Assembly: GCF_000278155.1 (NCBI RefSeq)
Contig: NZ_JH725094.1
Location: 1-41,339 of the forward strand
Origin: Bartonella doshiae NCTC 12862 = ATCC 700133
Lineage (GTDB): Bacteria; Pseudomonadota; Alphaproteobacteria; Rhizobiales; Rhizobiaceae
Direction of reading: 5' to 3'
Length of the DNA stretch: 41,339 nt
Part shown: piece after piece, positions 36,923-41,339 of the stretch
How positions within the stretch are numbered: the first letter of the stretch is position 1
Layout of the letters: each line of letters starts with the position of its first letter
The notes under the pieces: model-generated
Databases searched by the model: none
What the model was told of the DNA's origin: nothing
Seen by the model: only the letters and a program-made list of their open reading frames with translations
Position numbers and translations under genes: made by a program

Positions 36923-38086
36923 TTAAAGTTGCGCCTTTTCAACCTGAAATGCCCATTCAAGCCATTGTGTTAAAATTTCAAGATCAGAAGCTTCAATTGT
37001 TATGCCTGTCCAAACCCGAAGTCCTGGAGGTGCATCACGATACGAACCAATATCATAAGCAACCCCTTCTTCATCAAGACGATTCACTATTGCTTTTATA
37101 AAAGACACTCGCCTTTCAGTATCCAAAGCAGTAATAGCTGGATCCACAATATTTAAACAAACAGATGTGTTAGAACGGACTTTAGGATCTTTGGCCAAAT
37201 ATTCCAACCACGGTGTTTTGCTAACAAAAGCATCAAATACAGCAAAGTTTTTCTCAACCCGTTCCCTTAATGCCGGCCCCCCACCCAAAGATTTTGCCCA
37301 CCTCAATCCATCAAGAAAATCTTCAACACAAAGCATAGAAGGTGTATTAATTATTTTCCCCTTAAAAATATCTTCATTCAACTTTCCGTTTTTCGTCATA
37401 TAGAAAAGTTGAGGCATAGGCCAAGTTGGAACATGGTTTTCAAGCCGCTTAACAGCACGAGGACTTAAAATCACCATACCATGAGCTGCTTCACCTCCCA
37501 AAACTTTTTGCCATGAAAAAGTAACAACATCTAATTTTAAAAAGTCAAGATATTGCCCAAAAGCTGCGGATGTTGCATCACAAATTGTTAGTCCGGCTCG
37601 CTTATCTGGAATGAAATCTGCATTAGGAATACGCACACCAGAAGTTGTCCCATTCCACGTAAAAACCACATCACGATCAAAGTCAATTTGTGTTAAATCT
37701 GGTAACTCACCATAAGGTGCTTCAAAGCGCCGCACATCAGAAAGCTTTAATCGCTCAACAACATCTGTGTTCCACCCAAAACCAAAGCTTTCCCATGCAG
37801 CCATATCAACGCCGCGCTCACCTAATAAAGACCATAGAGACGCCTCAACAGCACCGGTATCTGAACCAGGAATGATCCCTATACGATAATCAGAAGGAAC
37901 TTCAAGAACCTCACGGGTTAAATCAATAATTTCTGCAAGCCTTGCTTCTGCCTCTCTCGATCGATGTGAGCGCCCAGCTAACGCATTTTTAAGAACTTCA
38001 ATAGTCCACCCAGGTCGCTTACTACAAGGACCTGAAGAAAAATTAGGATTATTTGGACGATAGCTTGGTTTTTTTAACATTATCAT
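36923..38086 (-). CDS. serC: Phosphoserine aminotransferase
   Basis: PLP enzyme converting 3-phosphohydroxypyruvate and glutamate to phosphoserine, and also acting in pyridoxal phosphate synthesis. 387 residues of the alphaproteobacterial branch: NPNFSSGPCSKRPGW at 13-27, IIPGSDTGAVEASLW (71-85), VFTWNGTTSGVR (141-152), the aspartate in ICDATSAAFG (168-177) and the PLP lysine K194 in TFSWQKVLGGEAAHGM. GGGGAG lies six bases upstream of ATG 38086. Frame intact. Confidence 0.95.
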   Translation of the reverse strand: MIMLKKPSYRPNNPNFSSGPCSKRPGWTIEVLKNALAGRSHRSREAEARLAEIIDLTREVLEVPSDYRIGIIPGSDTGAVEASLWSLLGERGVDMAAWESFGFGWNTDVVERLKLSDVRRFEAPYGELPDLTQIDFDRDVVFTWNGTTSGVRIPNADFIPDKRAGLTICDATSAAFGQYLDFLKLDVVTFSWQKVLGGEAAHGMVILSPRAVKRLENHVPTWPMPQLFYMTKNGKLNEDIFKGKIINTPSMLCVEDFLDGLRWAKSLGGGPALRERVEKNFAVFDAFVSKTPWLEYLAKDPKVRSNTSVCLNIVDPAITALDTERRVSFIKAIVNRLDEEGVAYDIGSYRDAPPGLRVWTGITIEASDLEILTQWLEWAFQVEKAQL

Positions 38087-38460
38087 TATTCTCCCCTTTT
38101 AGATGACTTGCCTTCTTTAAAAAAAACAAGTTATTATAAAGACTCTGCCAATAGTCTCTTGAAACAAAAATCAAAAATGTTTTCTATTTATTTCGTAAGC
38201 TTAAAATGCACGGAACCCTTGTGGAAAGTATCCCAACGAACATCCCTCCCGATTGATTCTTTGAAAGAATTTTTCCGCACCATCGCCACGATAAGACAGC
38301 ATCTTGATGATCAATACACTAACGCATCACAATATACCTAGCAAGTCGATTCTATAAAAATAAGCCACTATAACGTTTGGAATACAAGAATAAATTTATA
38401 AAAAATCAATTATTTTTCTTTTGATGACTGGACAGAGAAAATTTTAATGTTATAACCGCA
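38087..38460. other. Intergenic region upstream of serC and tRNA-Phe
   Basis: About 370 bases. A plus frame of 77 codons (38108-38341) exists but has no ribosome site and no recognisable features; I do not call it a gene. The rest is AT-rich. Confidence 0.4.
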
Positions 38461-38486
38461 CACGTTTCACGTGTTTTGTGAAACGT

Positions 38487-38487
<1 letters not shown>
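38461..38487. repeat. Perfect 10-bp inverted repeat abutting tRNA-Phe
   Basis: CACGTTTCAC (38461-38470), seven-base loop, GTGAAACGTG (38478-38487). The right arm ends on the first G of tRNA-Phe. In RNA it would form a strong hairpin just 5' of the mature tRNA. As DNA it is a symmetric site at the boundary of the phage-like island. Confidence 0.6.
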
Positions 38488-38562
<75 letters not shown>

Positions 38563-38615
38563 TTTTATTTCTTCAGCATATTGAAATATATAGATTTTTT
38601 CTTTAAACAGCCATT

Positions 38616-38639
38616 TTTAGACCACCTTTTAGACCACCT
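38616..38639. repeat. Tandem 12-bp direct repeat (two copies) beside tRNA-Phe
   Basis: TTTAGACCACCT occurs twice head to tail (38616-38627, 38628-38639), 54 bases after the tRNA-Phe CCA and before the AlpA-like gene. Short direct repeats at this position are typical of integrase arm-binding or excisionase-binding sites near a tRNA attachment site. No integrase gene lies between the repeat and the first phage gene, so the role is inferred. Confidence 0.5.
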
Positions 38640-38661
38640 TCTACAGTTTATATAATTTTAT

Positions 38662-38865
38662 CTAATTTGTTCTTATTTGCTCCTTATTTTTCTTTGGAGT
38701 GAAAACTAAGATCTCTTTTTTTCTCCACCTCACTGCTCTCCCTATCTTATATGGCTCTGGAAACAACCCCTGAAGCACCCAATTGCGAATCGTTGTTGTG
38801 GATACACTAAAAAGCTGTGCACACTCACGTGTCGTTACATATCTATCTCCATCATCAAATATCAT
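38662..38865 (-). CDS. AlpA/excisionase-like helix-turn-helix protein
   Basis: 67-residue DNA-binding protein of the MerR/AlpA fold: YVTTRECAQLFSVSTTTIRN (helix-turn-helix, ~9-28), W29, then GLFPEPYKIGRAVRWRKKEI (wing and C-terminal helix). AlpA proteins act as excisionases or activate integrase genes of prophages. It is the phage gene nearest tRNA-Phe, the usual xis position. AAAGG lies seven bases before the ATG. Confidence 0.85.
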   Translation of the reverse strand: MIFDDGDRYVTTRECAQLFSVSTTTIRNWVLQGLFPEPYKIGRAVRWRKKEILVFTPKKNKEQIRTN

Positions 38866-38937
38866 CTCATTACCTTTCTCTTTTTTATATTAACTAAATG
38901 GGTGGGGGTGCTGGGAGGAGAGAGCACCCCCATAGGT

Positions 38938-39561
38938 TTAAGCAGCTCTTGCCAAGATCTGCTTCATGTCTTGATCTATTTCCGCTAAGAAGGTTTCGAC
39001 AGCTTTATTGATCTCTTCAATGTGTTTCTCATCACGGAGTATGCGTTTGATTTTCATTCTCAAACGAGTAGATCTCCCTACAAATTGTGGATTATAACTT
39101 ACGAAATGACACCATTTACGTCCAGTGCACGCCATTTGGAATTGTATCTGCGCAATATATTCAGGCTTGATATTGCCATCCATAAAAAATCGTAAATGGT
39201 TGGCTGATTGTGGGCATTTGATTTCAACTAAACCGTCTTCACCAACGAACCCATCAGGGCTTGCACCAGCCATTTCCATTGTGGGATGTTGGATAAATCC
39301 GCACCTTGTGACCTCTGTGTCATAAATGAAGGCATATTCTTTCAAGGCATCATCCTCATGTTCAATGCCCCATTGCATAGCTGATGTTGTATAGGATTGG
39401 CTTGTTTCTCCTGTTAAGCGCTCTGTCATGAGTTTCATTTTGTAGTCTTCATATTTGCTTGTCGGCAATCCTTTTGCTGTCTTACTGATAATGTTGTAAA
39501 CATTAGATGCGGTGACTTTACCCAAGCGCGCTTGAAACCATTCTGCTGTTCTTTGTTCCAT
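38938..39561 (-). CDS. YqaJ-family (lambda exonuclease-like) phage recombination nuclease
   Basis: PD-(D/E)xK exonuclease that resects double-strand ends 5' to 3' and hands the 3' strand to the annealase. 207 residues from ATG 39561 (MEQRTAEWFQARLGKVTASN), one base after the stop of the annealase gene. The start WFQARLGKVTASN and the active site ASPDGFVGEDGLVEIKCPQS (catalytic D, then E-x-K), with IAQIQFQMACTGRKWCHFVSY downstream, are diagnostic. Translationally coupled with the annealase. Confidence 0.92.
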   Translation of the reverse strand: MEQRTAEWFQARLGKVTASNVYNIISKTAKGLPTSKYEDYKMKLMTERLTGETSQSYTTSAMQWGIEHEDDALKEYAFIYDTEVTRCGFIQHPTMEMAGASPDGFVGEDGLVEIKCPQSANHLRFFMDGNIKPEYIAQIQFQMACTGRKWCHFVSYNPQFVGRSTRLRMKIKRILRDEKHIEEINKAVETFLAEIDQDMKQILARAA

Positions 39562-39562
39562 C

Positions 39563-40402
39563 TTACACCGCCGTTCTTTGTTCTTGTGGTGCATATTCTA
39601 TATCTTGGACGTGAATATACTCGGCATCTTGTATAGGAACGTATGTTTGCTTTTGTGCTGGGAGGGATTGTAAAGCTTTTTCTTTTTGAAAATTTTTCCT
39701 TTTTTCCAAAAGTCCCAAAACCTCTTCTGCTTTTTCAAGAGACATATCTGTTAGCTTTTCTACTCCTGCATAGGAGAGAAGACTACTTTCATCTGTCCCC
39801 GTTTCTTTAACTAATTCTTCGATTTGCGTAAGCACATCATAAGAAACTAACTTCGTTTGTACGTTATGGTTTGCTTCATTGATACGTTTTGCTTCATCTT
39901 CTTCATAAATACCGGAAAACCCGAAAGCATAGCGAGCACATTGTATAGTGGCTTTATGGCGCAACATACGTGCTGGATATTTTTTCCAAGGGTCACTGTT
40001 GTCTTGTGCGCATTCTTTGAGATATTCGGTGACTTCGATAGGGTCTTTAATTCCTTTGAGACGAATAGCACATTTAATAGCAATGAGCTTCCCATCCTTA
40101 TCGAGTTGATCTTGAAAGGTCATGCCATCAAAATTAGGATTTGATTTGATGATCTTTATCCAACCGTCGATAGAAACAACAGGGATCATGCCGCCGCCTT
40201 TTTTAGGAAATACATAAATTTCTTTAGTTAAAGGATTAAGTCCATAAGTTTTGGCAACAAAAAGAAAAGTAGCAAATTCTGCATCCTTGATGATACTAGC
40301 ATTTTTATCTCCAATACAAGTTTTCATGATTGTGGTTCGAAATTCTTCAGCATCAAATCCATATTTTTCTGCTATTTCTTTTAAAAAAGTAGAATTTGTC
40401 AT
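39563..40402 (-). CDS. bet: Phage single-strand annealing protein (Bet/RecT family)
   Basis: Promotes annealing of complementary single strands in phage recombination, working with the neighbouring exonuclease as a lambda Red-type pair. 279 residues from ATG 40402 (MTNSTFLKEIAEKYGFD); GGAGG eight bases upstream makes this a better start than ATG 40447. Core: FLFVAKTYGLNPLTKEIYVF, then PVVSIDGWIKIIKSNPNFDG, then PARMLRHKATIQCARYAFGF, all characteristic of Bet. The C-terminal ~80 residues are variable and charged. Confidence 0.92.
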   Translation of the reverse strand: MTNSTFLKEIAEKYGFDAEEFRTTIMKTCIGDKNASIIKDAEFATFLFVAKTYGLNPLTKEIYVFPKKGGGMIPVVSIDGWIKIIKSNPNFDGMTFQDQLDKDGKLIAIKCAIRLKGIKDPIEVTEYLKECAQDNSDPWKKYPARMLRHKATIQCARYAFGFSGIYEEDEAKRINEANHNVQTKLVSYDVLTQIEELVKETGTDESSLLSYAGVEKLTDMSLEKAEEVLGLLEKRKNFQKEKALQSLPAQKQTYVPIQDAEYIHVQDIEYAPQEQRTAV

Positions 40403-40473
40403 CTTGATTTCCTCCATTGCGCGCAATTCCCCCGTGGCGTGAATCACGCATGTTTTAAAATGCTGGTTGGTTG

Positions 40474-41196
40474 TTAAATTTTTATGTCTTGAGGAATTCT
40501 CGTGTTTCCGCGAATATTAGCTAATCCACGAATTTCGGCATTTCTAAAAATCTTGACTGCGTCATAAATGCGAGCACTATCATAAACTTTTGCATCTCCA
40601 AAAATCTCAACATTTCCATAATTAACTTCATCCTCATACGTGAAATTGGAGCATGATATAATGACATCACCATAAACTTTAGCATTGTTATAAATGAGAG
40701 CAGGACCACAAATTATTGCGTTCCCATATACACGAGCATTGTCGTAAACCTTGGCTCTATTCTTTATTCGTGCATTCTCAAAAACTTCTGCGTCACCATA
40801 AATGCGTGCGTCATTGTAAACTTCTGCATCACCGTAAACATGAGATTTGCCGCGAACAACAGCATCACCAAAAACATGTGCACTACCAGAAACCTTGGCA
40901 TTACCGAAAACAACAGCACGCCTGTAAACTTGTGCATCAGAATAAACTGAAGCATTTCCACTAATACAGGCGCCATCAAATATCTTGGCATTATGCAAAA
41001 TGATAGCACTTTCATACACCTTGGCATCATCATAGACCCAGCAATTGCCATCATGCGATAAGTTGCTTTCATTTTCAATAAAGCCACCAAGATCTCCTTT
41101 TTTGACATCATCAAAATCTCTTAATGCTTTAATTCGGTGAAGAGTTTTGCCATCAAACTTAATTGTTTCATCTGTTAGTTCGTATTTTTTTTCCAT
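40474..41196 (-). CDS. Hexapeptide-repeat (left-handed beta-helix-like) phage-region protein, YdcK-like
   Basis: 240 residues. Residues 1-~50 form a distinct head (KYELTDETIKFDGKTLHRIK, later DLGGFIENESNL). From ~50 to the end nearly every sixth residue is aliphatic, in units such as VYGDAE, IYGDAE, VFGNAK and VYDNAR, about 30 repeats. This is the [LIV]-x-G-x-A-x pattern of left-handed parallel beta-helices, without acyltransferase catalytic histidines. The head plus repeats resembles YdcK-like proteins. A structural or polymer-forming role is possible but unproven. It sits upstream of the Bet gene on the same strand. Short frames on the other strands over this gene are shadows of the repeat. 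Confidence 0.75.
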   Translation of the reverse strand: MEKKYELTDETIKFDGKTLHRIKALRDFDDVKKGDLGGFIENESNLSHDGNCWVYDDAKVYESAIILHNAKIFDGACISGNASVYSDAQVYRRAVVFGNAKVSGSAHVFGDAVVRGKSHVYGDAEVYNDARIYGDAEVFENARIKNRAKVYDNARVYGNAIICGPALIYNNAKVYGDVIISCSNFTYEDEVNYGNVEIFGDAKVYDSARIYDAVKIFRNAEIRGLANIRGNTRIPQDIKI

Positions 41197-41208
41197 GATT
41201 TATTTCTC

Positions 41209-41334
41209 TTAATGCATGCTTTGTTTTTTAATCTCTTGAGACAACACACCAATTCCTTTTGCTGTGATTTTTGCGCAAGGAATGACTTTTTCTATTCCAC
41301 TTGCGGTTTGAAGTGTGATGGTTGGACAATCCAT
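41209..41334 (-). CDS. Small phage-region protein, possibly partial
   Basis: Frame reading MDCPTITLQTASGIEKVIPC and AKITAKGIGVLSQEIKKQSM with stop at 41209, 12 bases before the hexapeptide-repeat gene start. The frame is open to the window edge, so the true start may lie outside. 41 residues are visible from ATG 41334. Not recognised; same strand and tight spacing imply the phage operon. Confidence 0.4.
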   Translation of the reverse strand: MDCPTITLQTASGIEKVIPCAKITAKGIGVLSQEIKKQSMH

Positions 41335-41339
41335 AAGTT

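Noticed and set aside
38108-38341. 77-codon plus frame upstream of tRNA-Phe
   Set aside because: No ribosome site or family features; too weak to call.
40521-41114. Methionine- and histidine-rich frames over the hexapeptide-repeat gene
   Set aside because: They are out-of-frame readings of the 18-bp repeat and mimic its periodicity.
40474-41196. CRISPR-like periodicity in the repetitive DNA
   Set aside because: The repeats are degenerate 18-bp coding units within one open frame, with no spacer structure.

Overview
The window looks like a chromosomal segment of a Bartonella species (Rhizobiales, Alphaproteobacteria). The DNA is AT-rich, and the gene neighbourhoods rsmE-gshA, rluD-rpoH and purA/serC are of rhizobial type. 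The tRNA-His lacks the extra 5' G, an alphaproteobacterial trait. A large two-partner-secretion filamentous haemagglutinin sits beside many decayed genes, which fits host-restricted reductive evolution. The species cannot be named from the sequence alone.

Layout. 1-3617 (-) is the N-terminal ~1200 residues of a filamentous haemagglutinin, whose start lies inside a long-range inverted repeat. 4765-6126 (+) is the stump of a type ISP restriction-modification enzyme with nuclease and half a helicase but no methyltransferase. 6181-8369 (-) holds gshA and rsmE, followed by a 47-aa membrane peptide. 8778-10785 (-) is an asmA-like pseudogene. folD is at 11008. The block 12276-16349 (-) is zwf-pgl-edd, with edd destroyed by frameshifts, so 6-phosphogluconate can no longer enter the Entner-Doudoroff route through this gene. 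16469-19167 (-) is a puuA-puuB-like pair for gamma-glutamylated polyamines.

19336-22212 is a degraded stretch of visibly higher GC. It holds a GNAT-like pseudogene, an intact small membrane-protein gene, and remnants that I read as a membrane protein, an acyl/AMP-ligase and a FabA/FabZ-like hot-dog dehydratase. Together they recall an aryl-polyene or fatty-acid type cluster. The stretch ends next to tRNA-His and contains a perfect 20-bp palindrome.

22428-38086 is core genome: pyrD, mscL, a PdhS-like histidine kinase with a shortened N terminus, a soluble FtsK/SpoIIIE-type translocase, an aldehyde dehydrogenase, rluD, rpoH, a conserved membrane-anchored protein of unknown function, purA and serC. 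No serA lies between purA and serC. From tRNA-Phe (38487) to the right edge is a prophage or phage-derived island: an AlpA-like regulator, a YqaJ/lambda-exonuclease-like nuclease, a Bet/RecT annealase, and a striking protein made almost wholly of six-residue repeats.
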